From: JBMCLJ01 sp048615375
GTDB taxonomy: Bacteria > Patescibacteriota > Dojkabacteria > JAOAGR01
Reading direction: 5' to 3'
Length of the DNA stretch: 21,288 bases
Assembly: GCA_048615375.1 (NCBI GenBank)
Contig: JBMCLJ010000014.1
Span: 1-21,288 of the forward strand
Part shown: positions 1-7,521 of the stretch, one piece after another
Layout of the letters: each line of letters begins with the position of its first letter
How positions within the stretch are numbered: position 1 is the stretch's first letter
Notes under the pieces: model-generated
Seen by the model: the letters and a program-made list of their open reading frames with translations, nothing else
Databases searched by the model: none
What the model was told of the DNA's origin: nothing
Translations under genes and position numbers: made by a program

Positions 1-4
1 GTAA

Positions 5-40
5 TAAAACAGGGAACAATGGTGATTGTTCCCTGTTTTA
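5..40 (-). terminator. Intrinsic terminator of glyS
   Basis: A perfect 16-bp inverted repeat (5-20 with 25-40) encloses a 4-nt loop. On the minus strand the stem begins TAAAACAGGG and ends in CCCTGTTTTA, so the 3' arm supplies the U-rich tail. It lies about 50 nt downstream of the glyS stop. The A/T flanks are symmetrical, so it may also terminate a convergent gene entering from the left of the window. Confidence 0.85.
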
Positions 41-82
41 CTGCACACTGGCGTTGTGATGACCACACACTATCACCGGGTA

Positions 83-101
83 AACGGCTTTTACAGCCGT
101 T
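83..101 (-). other. Hairpin with the glyS stop codon in its loop
   Basis: A perfect 7-bp stem, AACGGCT (83-89) with AGCCGTT (95-101), closes a 5-nt loop that contains the glyS stop codon (91-93, minus strand). No U-run follows, so this is not a standard terminator; the real one is at 5-40. Similar stop-codon hairpins occur at pth, rho and capA/rplS in this window. A role in 3'-end stability or processing is only inference. Confidence 0.5.
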
Positions 102-1479
102 CACGCAAATACTTCTGCAGATCTTCTACCTTCACTCTCACCTGCTCCATGGTATCTCTATCACGAATAGTGACAGTAGTATCCTGCAGAGTATCGAAGT
201 CTACTGTAACGCAATAAGGCGTACCAATTTCATCCTGCCTGCGATACCGTTTACCGATAGAACCACTTTCGTCGTACTCACTTGAAAACGTTTTACGTAA
301 TTGGTAATGAATTTCCTTCGCCTTTTCCGCCATACCATTCTTCTTCATTAAAGGTAATACCGCGACCTTGATTGGGCTTAACCTTTTATCAAGTTTAAGA
401 ACTATCCTCGTTTCTCCTGCAACCGTTTCTTCTGTATACGCCTGATCCAGAAACATAACTACATGTCTCGCAAGCCCAGCAGAAGTTTCCATAATATGGG
501 GAAGAAGTTTCTCTTTACGATTTTCATCAAAGAATTCAAGCTTCGCTCCAGAAAATTTTGCATGTTGACTGAGATCCCAGTCACCACGAGCGTGGATACC
601 TTCAACCTCTTTAAAACCACCAAGTGAACGGAAGTTAAATAACACATCATACGCGTCACTGGCATAGTGGGCTAATTTTTCATGCTGATACCACTTGAGA
701 TTCTCTTCAAATATTCCATACTCCAGATACCACTTCCACCGCTCCTGTTTCCACATTTCGTAGAGAGACTTCGTTTCATCAGGATGATGAAAGTACTGCA
801 TTTCCATTTGCTCAAATTCACGAGTCCGGAATACAAACTGCCTCGCGACAATTTCGTTTCTGAAAGCTTTACCCACCTGAGCGATACCAAATGGCAACTT
901 TGGATGTAATGATTCAACAGTGTTTTTATATTGAAGGTAAATGCCCTGACATGTTTCTGCGCGAAGATAGACGACATTCTCTTCAGAAAGTGTGTCCACT
1001 GGAGAACCCAGGTTTGACTTCACCATTAAAGAAAATGTTCTCGCCTGGGTAAGATCTTTTGATCCACAAAACGGGCACTTCAACACGTCTTTATGTCGCA
1101 AAGCGTCCAAATTCGCGTTAAGTTCTTCAAGTGGAGCTTTATCATCTATCTCAATACCAAATTCTTCAAGTAAATGATCTGCCCTGAAGCGGTTCTTACA
1201 ATTTTTACAGTCCACCTGAGGATCGGTAAAGCTGTCTACATGTCCTGAAGCAACCCATGTTTTCGGATGCATAAAGACCGCTGAGTCCAGAGCGAAGATA
1301 TCATCCCGAAGCTGTACCATAGACCGTAACCAGGTGTTCTTTATGTTTTCTTTCAATAAGTATCCATAATGTCCATAATCATATACGCCGGCAACTCCTC
1401 CATATATTTCCGAAGATGGGTATATAAAACCTCTTGTTTTACAAAAGGCGGTTATTTTTTCAAGTGTTAATTCTGACAT
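91..1479 (-). CDS. glyS: Glycyl-tRNA synthetase (dimeric class II)
   Basis: Charges tRNA-Gly with glycine in the cytoplasm. At 462 aa it is the single-chain, alpha2-type GlyRS, not the alpha2beta2 GlyQ/GlyS form. Visible landmarks are the N-terminal GGVAGVYDYG motif at 27-36, a Cys4 zinc site (C91-x2-C94 and C135-x2-C138), class II motif 2 around FRNEI...FRTREFEQME (206-226), motif 3 around ETSAGLARHVV (331-341), and a C-terminal anticodon-binding domain from about residue 365. The start at 1479 gives the usual N-terminus; no strong Shine-Dalgarno sequence precedes it. The gene stands alone between a T-box leader (1538-1798) and an intrinsic terminator (5-40). It is therefore probably controlled by tRNA-Gly charging. 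Family assignment is secure. Confidence 0.97.
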   Translation of the reverse strand: MSELTLEKITAFCKTRGFIYPSSEIYGGVAGVYDYGHYGYLLKENIKNTWLRSMVQLRDDIFALDSAVFMHPKTWVASGHVDSFTDPQVDCKNCKNRFRADHLLEEFGIEIDDKAPLEELNANLDALRHKDVLKCPFCGSKDLTQARTFSLMVKSNLGSPVDTLSEENVVYLRAETCQGIYLQYKNTVESLHPKLPFGIAQVGKAFRNEIVARQFVFRTREFEQMEMQYFHHPDETKSLYEMWKQERWKWYLEYGIFEENLKWYQHEKLAHYASDAYDVLFNFRSLGGFKEVEGIHARGDWDLSQHAKFSGAKLEFFDENRKEKLLPHIMETSAGLARHVVMFLDQAYTEETVAGETRIVLKLDKRLSPIKVAVLPLMKKNGMAEKAKEIHYQLRKTFSSEYDESGSIGKRYRRQDEIGTPYCVTVDFDTLQDTTVTIRDRDTMEQVRVKVEDLQKYLRERL

Positions 1480-1537
1480 TGCACCGTTTTATTTTATTTA
1501 TATAACTGTAACTGCGTGATATTCTGCGATAGAAAGC

Positions 1538-1569
1538 AAAAAGCCTCACATGCATACAGCACATGAGGC
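1538..1569 (-). terminator. T-box terminator in the glyS leader
   Basis: On the minus strand an 11-bp stem with two G-U pairs (1559-1569 with 1543-1553) and a 5-nt loop is followed by a U-run (plus-strand A-run 1538-1542). It ends 58 nt before the glyS start codon, so it would attenuate glyS transcription. Its 5' arm contains CTCATGT, which can pair instead with ATGTGAG next to the T-box motif, as an antiterminator requires. Confidence 0.8.
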
Positions 1570-1798
1570 CCTGGATCAGACAAAAAAGTAACTACTTCTC
1601 TATCTGTTCTGGTCGGTTCCACTCACATTTATTACTCTCGAGTAACAAAACCGTATTACTTTTTTCCACATTCACCAGCTACACGTGCTCACCGGCAAAT
1701 TAAAATCACTAACCCCTTGCACCACCGGGATCTCTCTTACAGTTAGAAGAGTATAGCATACTTTCCCCATGCTGGAAAAAGACTAAAATACGAATCTC
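1538..1798 (-). promoter_or_regulatory. T-box riboswitch (tRNA-Gly sensing) upstream of glyS
   Basis: Read on the minus strand, the leader has T-box elements in the right order. The Stem I base is CCAGC (1771-1775) pairing with GCTGG (1675-1679). Inside it lies the distal motif AGAGAG (1732-1737), followed by a stem around GGTGGTGCAA, which matches the conserved Stem I head. Next comes a TTACT-CGAG-AGTAA hairpin in the Stem III position. The T-box bulge TGGAACC is at 1615-1621. ATGTGAG (1622-1628) can pair with CTCATGT (1561-1567) to form the antiterminator, and an identical ATGTGAG (1545-1551) pairs with the same CTCATGT in the terminator. UGGA suits the U73 discriminator usual in bacterial tRNA-Gly. 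A possible Gly specifier GGU lies at 1691-1693, but I could not fix the specifier loop with certainty. Confidence 0.85.
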
Positions 1799-1804
1799 AC
1801 CAAA

Positions 1805-1831
1805 AGTATACCCAAATGATTAGACATTCAA
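1805..1831 (-). promoter_or_regulatory. Candidate glyS promoter
   Basis: On the minus strand TATACT (1805-1810) is preceded at 15 nt by TTGAAT (1826-1831). The expected start near 1798 lies about 25 nt ahead of T-box Stem I, which would keep the whole leader in the transcript. The spacer is short, so the -35 assignment is weak. A second TATACT inside Stem I (near 1750) would truncate the riboswitch and is less likely. Confidence 0.4.
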
Positions 1832-1901
1832 ATCCAGATACGATTAAATATGTATAATGGCTGTAATTAAAAATACTATTTAGCGTACTGCAAGTAATTA
1901 C

Positions 1902-1907
1902 TATAAT
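1902..1907 (+). promoter_or_regulatory. -10 box of the first duplicated gene
   Basis: A consensus TATAAT ends 12 nt before the ATG at 1920, so transcription would start about 5-6 nt ahead of the start codon. No Shine-Dalgarno sequence and no clear -35 box are visible. A second TATAAT with an upstream TG lies at 1853-1858 and could be an alternative start. Confidence 0.55.
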
Positions 1908-1919
1908 CTAAAAAGTCAC

Positions 1920-3479
1920 ATGCGGAAAAATAAGACACTACAGAAAATTATTATGCCATTAGGGGTGCTTTCAATATTTATAGGCGGAATATACATAGCC
2001 AATAAACCTATACCCTTCTATAGTGATAATTCTTCGAGCACGCTTCAGGATGAAGTACAGAACAGTTCGCAAGAAGTAAGTGAATCTTTGATTCCAATCA
2101 GCGAATTACAACAAGAAATCTATCAAATATGGAATGGGAGCGAACAGGACATTGGTAGCAGGAAATATCATGAGATGGTTCTCCGCCAGGGCGGTAGAGA
2201 ACAAAACCCATACGTGCTCTACAATATCGAAGTATACCTTATCAATTTAGTTAGATTTGCTGCCATCACTCAGGATACTCAATTGATGCAGGATCTCCTT
2301 GAACTACTCGCCATTCCTGCAGAAAATATTCAAGGAACTTCCACTGAGCCTATGTGGCTATGTGGAAGCGAAGCCTGCCTCGCATGGGAAAGTAGCTTAA
2401 AAAATGAAGAGATACCACTTATCTCATCCCAGTATTTATATATGGTCGCGTATGCACTTACAGGATTCCAGGATACTGTGGGAGACACACCGGAATACCA
2501 GGATTTTGCCCGGAAGTATTCCCCTATCATCGAAAGTCATCTGCGAAGATACATATTTGATCAAACACTCTTTAGGAGCCATTGTAGTAAAACTTCATAC
2601 AATCATAACGATTTTCTCGAGATGAAGCTCAAAAATGGTTTTGGTGATTCACTAAGCTACTGCAATGCGGCAATGGATACTGATTTATGGATTTTGGCTA
2701 CATTAGCTGAGTTTATGGCGTACAAAGATACGAACGCACCGTTCCCCACATCGTTACGCACAAAGTATCTTGAGTATTTACAGACAGGTGGCAGACTCAT
2801 TCGACAACGGGTGACGAATCCTCAACTCACAGATAATCAAGGAAATACTGTAGAAGGATGGGTGTTTGATCCTGGTGCGTGGACGGATCATCCTCATTAT
2901 CAATACGCTGGCTATAATGGTGATGATTATCCTGGTGAATCGGATAGAGCACCAGTAGAAGATATTACGTGGGATATCAGCCATTCCAGAAGAATTCCTC
3001 ATACATTCCTCACATTTATCAGACACAGAGAACTACTGGGTTTGAGCTACCCCACTATAGTCGATCTTCAAAGAATCGGTAACCAGTTAGTTTACTCTAT
3101 TTATAATCAAAATCCCACACGACCTTTATTCTCAAATTTTTTTGGTGGTCAAAAACAAAATGGGTGGTATAAAGTGCAACCTCAAAGAGATAGCTTCGGT
3201 CATCCACCAAGTGACTTATCGAGCGCTATTCCAACTGGGGGGTATGGTTTTCTTACACCTTACCATCACGATATTGACGATATTATGTATTTCTTCTGGG
3301 AAAATAGAAATCCTGACTCGCCAGAAATCAATGCTTTTTTTGAACAATATTACTACCGTGACCCAGAGAGCGGAGCTGACGTTATGTGGTTTGAGACACG
3401 TGAATACTATCTACAAACTATGTTGCCCTCGTTAGTATATCTGACAGAATATGGCAGTAACAACTATACCATTAAGTAA
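1920..3479 (+). CDS. Membrane-anchored exported protein of unknown function, copy A
   Basis: I do not recognise the family. The 519-aa product has a lysine-rich start and one hydrophobic segment at about 10-27, followed by a Ser/Gln/Glu-rich linker to residue 57. This suggests a signal anchor with the rest outside the cell. Residues 58-519 are identical to residues 157-618 of the next gene. That shared domain is rich in aromatic residues and helix-forming stretches. It has Cys residues in LCGSEAC, HCSKTSYNHND and SYCNAA that could form disulfides, and a WDISHSRR-centred polar segment. The look is reminiscent of alpha/alpha-toroid carbohydrate-active enzymes, but this is only an impression and no catalytic motif is assigned. 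TATAAT lies 12 nt before the ATG. The gene diverges from the glyS T-box. Confidence 0.85.
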   Translation: MRKNKTLQKIIMPLGVLSIFIGGIYIANKPIPFYSDNSSSTLQDEVQNSSQEVSESLIPISELQQEIYQIWNGSEQDIGSRKYHEMVLRQGGREQNPYVLYNIEVYLINLVRFAAITQDTQLMQDLLELLAIPAENIQGTSTEPMWLCGSEACLAWESSLKNEEIPLISSQYLYMVAYALTGFQDTVGDTPEYQDFARKYSPIIESHLRRYIFDQTLFRSHCSKTSYNHNDFLEMKLKNGFGDSLSYCNAAMDTDLWILATLAEFMAYKDTNAPFPTSLRTKYLEYLQTGGRLIRQRVTNPQLTDNQGNTVEGWVFDPGAWTDHPHYQYAGYNGDDYPGESDRAPVEDITWDISHSRRIPHTFLTFIRHRELLGLSYPTIVDLQRIGNQLVYSIYNQNPTRPLFSNFFGGQKQNGWYKVQPQRDSFGHPPSDLSSAIPTGGYGFLTPYHHDIDDIMYFFWENRNPDSPEINAFFEQYYYRDPESGADVMWFETREYYLQTMLPSLVYLTEYGSNNYTIK

Positions 3480-3488
3480 ATCAAAGTT
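2091..3488 (+). repeat. Perfect 1398-bp direct repeat, copy 1
   Basis: This segment recurs at 4096-5493 with an offset of 2005 bp and no difference found by eye. It begins in frame inside the first gene (codon 58) and ends 9 nt after its stop codon. Exact identity including third codon positions means a very recent duplication, ongoing gene conversion, or an assembly error. The repeats are direct, so recombination between them would delete 2005 bp. Confidence 0.95.
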
Positions 3489-3614
3489 ATTCGTAACATC
3501 GCATGACCTCAATCTCATGTCGTAAATTCGAAGTACTACTGATCTCAGTGCCGAAGTAGGCATAAAAAAAGTAACTCTGAAGTGTGCTACCTTCAAGTAC
3601 ATCACTCGTCATCG

Positions 3615-3620
3615 TATAAT
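3615..3620 (+). promoter_or_regulatory. -10 box of the second duplicated gene
   Basis: A consensus TATAAT ends 7 nt before the ATG at 3628, so the transcript would start at or next to the start codon. No ribosome-binding site is visible upstream. This box lies in the unique 607-bp spacer between the repeats, so each copy has its own promoter. Confidence 0.6.
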
Positions 3621-3627
3621 ACTGTAT

Positions 3628-5484
3628 ATGGAAGCAAGTACAAATCCAGTAGAACCATGTATACAAGGCGAACAAATAGGGGGTGAAATTGTTACAGAAA
3701 TGAATTCTGCTTTATTAACGTCTTTAGGTATTGACGTTTCGGTATTGCCCTGCTATTTAAAAGAACGAACTGCTCATAAACTAATAGTGGCTTTAGTGAC
3801 AGTGGCTTTACTTTTTGCTTCTTTCGCGCCTGGATCTGCACAAGTAGCAGGTTCTGGTGATTGTCGTGATACCCCTCACGCAGCAGCTAGAATTACAGAT
3901 GACTTACCTACTGGTATTATACAGGATCCTGGCTCTGGATCTTGTTATGTCCATTTTGATCTTCCAGCTACTAATAGAACAACACAAAACTCTACCAGAA
4001 TCGAAGAAAGTACAGGAACGTTGGAGCAGCCTGCCTCGCTTGAGAAAGTATACACTCTGTATATCCCTTTTGTACAAGATTCGTTTCTGCCAAAAATTCC
4101 AATCAGCGAATTACAACAAGAAATCTATCAAATATGGAATGGGAGCGAACAGGACATTGGTAGCAGGAAATATCATGAGATGGTTCTCCGCCAGGGCGGT
4201 AGAGAACAAAACCCATACGTGCTCTACAATATCGAAGTATACCTTATCAATTTAGTTAGATTTGCTGCCATCACTCAGGATACTCAATTGATGCAGGATC
4301 TCCTTGAACTACTCGCCATTCCTGCAGAAAATATTCAAGGAACTTCCACTGAGCCTATGTGGCTATGTGGAAGCGAAGCCTGCCTCGCATGGGAAAGTAG
4401 CTTAAAAAATGAAGAGATACCACTTATCTCATCCCAGTATTTATATATGGTCGCGTATGCACTTACAGGATTCCAGGATACTGTGGGAGACACACCGGAA
4501 TACCAGGATTTTGCCCGGAAGTATTCCCCTATCATCGAAAGTCATCTGCGAAGATACATATTTGATCAAACACTCTTTAGGAGCCATTGTAGTAAAACTT
4601 CATACAATCATAACGATTTTCTCGAGATGAAGCTCAAAAATGGTTTTGGTGATTCACTAAGCTACTGCAATGCGGCAATGGATACTGATTTATGGATTTT
4701 GGCTACATTAGCTGAGTTTATGGCGTACAAAGATACGAACGCACCGTTCCCCACATCGTTACGCACAAAGTATCTTGAGTATTTACAGACAGGTGGCAGA
4801 CTCATTCGACAACGGGTGACGAATCCTCAACTCACAGATAATCAAGGAAATACTGTAGAAGGATGGGTGTTTGATCCTGGTGCGTGGACGGATCATCCTC
4901 ATTATCAATACGCTGGCTATAATGGTGATGATTATCCTGGTGAATCGGATAGAGCACCAGTAGAAGATATTACGTGGGATATCAGCCATTCCAGAAGAAT
5001 TCCTCATACATTCCTCACATTTATCAGACACAGAGAACTACTGGGTTTGAGCTACCCCACTATAGTCGATCTTCAAAGAATCGGTAACCAGTTAGTTTAC
5101 TCTATTTATAATCAAAATCCCACACGACCTTTATTCTCAAATTTTTTTGGTGGTCAAAAACAAAATGGGTGGTATAAAGTGCAACCTCAAAGAGATAGCT
5201 TCGGTCATCCACCAAGTGACTTATCGAGCGCTATTCCAACTGGGGGGTATGGTTTTCTTACACCTTACCATCACGATATTGACGATATTATGTATTTCTT
5301 CTGGGAAAATAGAAATCCTGACTCGCCAGAAATCAATGCTTTTTTTGAACAATATTACTACCGTGACCCAGAGAGCGGAGCTGACGTTATGTGGTTTGAG
5401 ACACGTGAATACTATCTACAAACTATGTTGCCCTCGTTAGTATATCTGACAGAATATGGCAGTAACAACTATACCATTAAGTAA
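3628..5484 (+). CDS. Secreted protein of unknown function, copy B
   Basis: A 618-aa product. Residues 157-618 are identical to residues 58-519 of the preceding gene, while residues 1-156 are unrelated to it. The unique part has a roughly 50-residue polar leader, then a hydrophobic stretch at about 52-66 ending in Ala/Gly/Ser-rich sequence (AQVAG near 71-75) like a signal-peptidase site. A Ser/Thr/Pro-rich region follows with two Cys (79 and in GSGSCYVHF). The unusually long N-region makes a later start possible: M25 would shorten it to an ordinary signal peptide. The -10 box only 7 nt upstream favours 3628. The pair would present the same domain in two forms, one anchored and one released, but the function is unknown. 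Confidence 0.82.
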   Translation: MEASTNPVEPCIQGEQIGGEIVTEMNSALLTSLGIDVSVLPCYLKERTAHKLIVALVTVALLFASFAPGSAQVAGSGDCRDTPHAAARITDDLPTGIIQDPGSGSCYVHFDLPATNRTTQNSTRIEESTGTLEQPASLEKVYTLYIPFVQDSFLPKIPISELQQEIYQIWNGSEQDIGSRKYHEMVLRQGGREQNPYVLYNIEVYLINLVRFAAITQDTQLMQDLLELLAIPAENIQGTSTEPMWLCGSEACLAWESSLKNEEIPLISSQYLYMVAYALTGFQDTVGDTPEYQDFARKYSPIIESHLRRYIFDQTLFRSHCSKTSYNHNDFLEMKLKNGFGDSLSYCNAAMDTDLWILATLAEFMAYKDTNAPFPTSLRTKYLEYLQTGGRLIRQRVTNPQLTDNQGNTVEGWVFDPGAWTDHPHYQYAGYNGDDYPGESDRAPVEDITWDISHSRRIPHTFLTFIRHRELLGLSYPTIVDLQRIGNQLVYSIYNQNPTRPLFSNFFGGQKQNGWYKVQPQRDSFGHPPSDLSSAIPTGGYGFLTPYHHDIDDIMYFFWENRNPDSPEINAFFEQYYYRDPESGADVMWFETREYYLQTMLPSLVYLTEYGSNNYTIK

Positions 5485-5493
5485 ATCAAAGTT
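4096..5493 (+). repeat. Perfect 1398-bp direct repeat, copy 2
   Basis: Second copy of the segment at 2091-3488. It enters the reading frame at codon 157 of the second gene and ends 9 nt after its stop. The flanking bases differ immediately on both sides (g/a before, a/g after). I see no insertion-sequence ends, target-site duplication or inverted repeats at the borders, so the mechanism looks like recombination and not transposition. Confidence 0.95.
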
Positions 5494-5511
5494 GACATAA
5501 CGCCATCCGTG

Positions 5512-5540
5512 TTGCTCAATACCTATCCAGGGTATATAAT
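5512..5540 (+). promoter_or_regulatory. Candidate promoter of the ABC exporter
   Basis: TTGCTC (5512-5517) and TATAAT (5535-5540) are separated by 17 nt. The start would be near 5547, leaving an untranslated leader of about 120 nt before the ATG at 5666, which is long for this window. The leader contains only weak hairpins, such as CCTTC/GAAGG, and I recognise no riboswitch in it. Confidence 0.5.
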
Positions 5541-5665
5541 CCATACGTAATCGGCTTTTTTTTACAAACAATATCCCAATATGACCTTCTGTAGGAAGGA
5601 TGATTTTGTATTTCCAAAATTTTCAGGTACTTCAAGTATCTTATCGCACTACATAACGACATTCT

Positions 5666-7492
5666 ATGGCAAAGAAACGTAAAAAAAAGAAAAATTCTAT
5701 CAAGCTGTTATTTCTCAATATCGGCAGGACACTCAAGCTTTTCTGGAAAATCAGCCCGGGAAATTTTATACTATTTGGAATTTCTATCGGTGGAGTCAGT
5801 TCTTTACCCTTTGTTGTAAGCTACCTCAATGGACAACTTCTTAATCAGATAGTTGACTACCTTGCCAGCGGAGATATTACACGCGAAACAATCTACACTA
5901 CCCTTTCCCTGGTTATCGTATCCGGTTTTCTCCTTCAGCTTTTTTATAAATTAAGTGACTTCGCAGACAGACGAGCTTTCTTTGACTGGCACGAACACAT
6001 GACTACTATGTTGAGTAAAAAACTTGCTGAGCTGGATTTTGAACGGCATGAAAACTCAAAGTTTCACACAAAGCTTAATAAAGTAAAAGATGGCTATGAG
6101 TACCGTCCAGGTCAATTCTCCATGCTTTCGTTCTGGATAATCAACGACCTTATCCAGATAGTTGCCGCAGGAGTTATCATCGTAACCTTACTCCCCTTAC
6201 TTCTTCCCGTTATTATTATCGCCCTGGCTCCTCAGTTTGTCATTTCCATACGGTCCAGTAAGCTAAAATGGGGCATATGGAGCGCGAAAGGTGAAGTGAA
6301 TAAAAAGTACTGGGAGACCAAGGGCATACTGACTTCGGAAAGAACACTTAAGGAAGTTAAAATATTTGGCACAACTTCATATCTGCTCACCATGATGCAA
6401 AATCTTCTTGGAAACTTCCTTTCTGACCAAAGAAAAATTCTGCGCAGAGAACAAAAACTATCTCTACTCGCCTCGCTTATTGACTACGCTGTTGGGGCAG
6501 CGATAGAATTCTGGTTATTGCTGCGGGTTCTCGCACGTACAGCAGGGTTTGGTATTGGTGACTTTCGGTTTTATCTGGATACGATGAACAAGTTCTCAGA
6601 TGCGACCAGGAATCTCCTACGAAATCTGTCTCAGATGTATGAGCATAACCTTTTTATCAGCGATATGTTCGATGTACTCGCTATTGAAAACCAGATCGTC
6701 TCCAAAACTGATGCGGTGAAACTCTCAACCAGGGATGTACCTGATATAGAGTTTAAAAACGTAAGCTTCAAATACCCGGGAACAGAAGACTATGTATTCA
6801 AAAACTTTTCGCTCGCACTACCTGCAGGACATGACATTGCTCTCGTTGGAGAAAATGGTGCGGGTAAGACTACCTTTGTGAAATTGCTTGCGAGATTCTA
6901 CGATGTTGACGAAGGACAGATTCTGGTAAACGGTACCGACCTCCGGGATCTGGATCTTGACTCCTGGTATCGAAATATCGGCATTTTATTCCAGGACTTT
7001 AATAAGTATGGCTACACAGTAAAAGAAAATATTAAACTTGGAGATGTATCCAGACCGGAAAACGAAGAAGATATCATCCAGTCTTCGAAGGCAGCTGGAG
7101 CAGATAGCTTTGTAATGAGTTTTAAGCATAAATACGATCAGATATTAAGCAAGTGGTTTAACAAAGGCGTAGATCTTTCAGGTGGGCAGTGGCAACGGAT
7201 AGCTCTCGCGCGAGCATTTTATCGTGACGCGAATATTCTCATTCTGGACGAGCCAACCAGCGCTATCGATGCGAAAGGTGAATACGAAATCTTTGAAAAG
7301 ATTTCTAAAGTACAGAAGGAAAAAACAACAATAATAATCTCCCATCGCTTTAGCACAGTGAAAAAAGCGAACTCCATCTACGTCATTGACAAAGGTCAGA
7401 TCATCGAGTCAGGCTCACACGAAGAGCTCATGCAGCTTAAAAACGGCAAATACAAAGAAATGTTCGAACTCCAGGCGGAAGGTTACAGGTGA
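5666..7492 (+). CDS. ABC exporter, fused membrane and ATPase domains
   Basis: A 608-aa half-transporter of the MsbA/LmrA/HlyB-like exporter type, expected to work as a homodimer in the cytoplasmic membrane. The N-terminus is very basic (nine Lys/Arg in the first 10 residues). Hydrophobic segments lie at about 33-58, 78-95 and 155-195, followed by more amphipathic helices to about 340. The nucleotide-binding domain starts near 365. It has Walker A GENGAGKT at 395-402, a Q-loop in LFQDF, signature LSGGQ at 504-508, Walker B with D528 and E529, and switch His560. All catalytic residues are present. The substrate cannot be read from sequence; lipid, peptide and drug export are all possible. It is transcribed alone and converges on the AAA ATPase gene with a 29-nt gap. 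Confidence 0.93.
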   Translation: MAKKRKKKKNSIKLLFLNIGRTLKLFWKISPGNFILFGISIGGVSSLPFVVSYLNGQLLNQIVDYLASGDITRETIYTTLSLVIVSGFLLQLFYKLSDFADRRAFFDWHEHMTTMLSKKLAELDFERHENSKFHTKLNKVKDGYEYRPGQFSMLSFWIINDLIQIVAAGVIIVTLLPLLLPVIIIALAPQFVISIRSSKLKWGIWSAKGEVNKKYWETKGILTSERTLKEVKIFGTTSYLLTMMQNLLGNFLSDQRKILRREQKLSLLASLIDYAVGAAIEFWLLLRVLARTAGFGIGDFRFYLDTMNKFSDATRNLLRNLSQMYEHNLFISDMFDVLAIENQIVSKTDAVKLSTRDVPDIEFKNVSFKYPGTEDYVFKNFSLALPAGHDIALVGENGAGKTTFVKLLARFYDVDEGQILVNGTDLRDLDLDSWYRNIGILFQDFNKYGYTVKENIKLGDVSRPENEEDIIQSSKAAGADSFVMSFKHKYDQILSKWFNKGVDLSGGQWQRIALARAFYRDANILILDEPTSAIDAKGEYEIFEKISKVQKEKTTIIISHRFSTVKKANSIYVIDKGQIIESGSHEELMQLKNGKYKEMFELQAEGYR

Positions 7493-7521
7493 TGAGTTGG
7501 GAATTGATAATGGGCAATAGT

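Noticed and set aside
3487..3675. 62-codon minus-strand frame in the spacer between the repeats
   Set aside because: It overlaps the promoter and start of the second duplicated gene, has no ribosome-binding site and shows an implausible Cys/Trp/Tyr-rich composition.
2091..5493. Composite transposon or insertion sequence flanked by repeats
   Set aside because: No transposase, terminal inverted repeats or target-site duplications; the repeated segment is coding sequence of the exported proteins themselves.
7493..7521. Terminator between the convergent ABC and AAA ATPase genes
   Set aside because: GGGCAAT and CCC stretches suggest pairing, but the arms have too many mismatches to support a stem.
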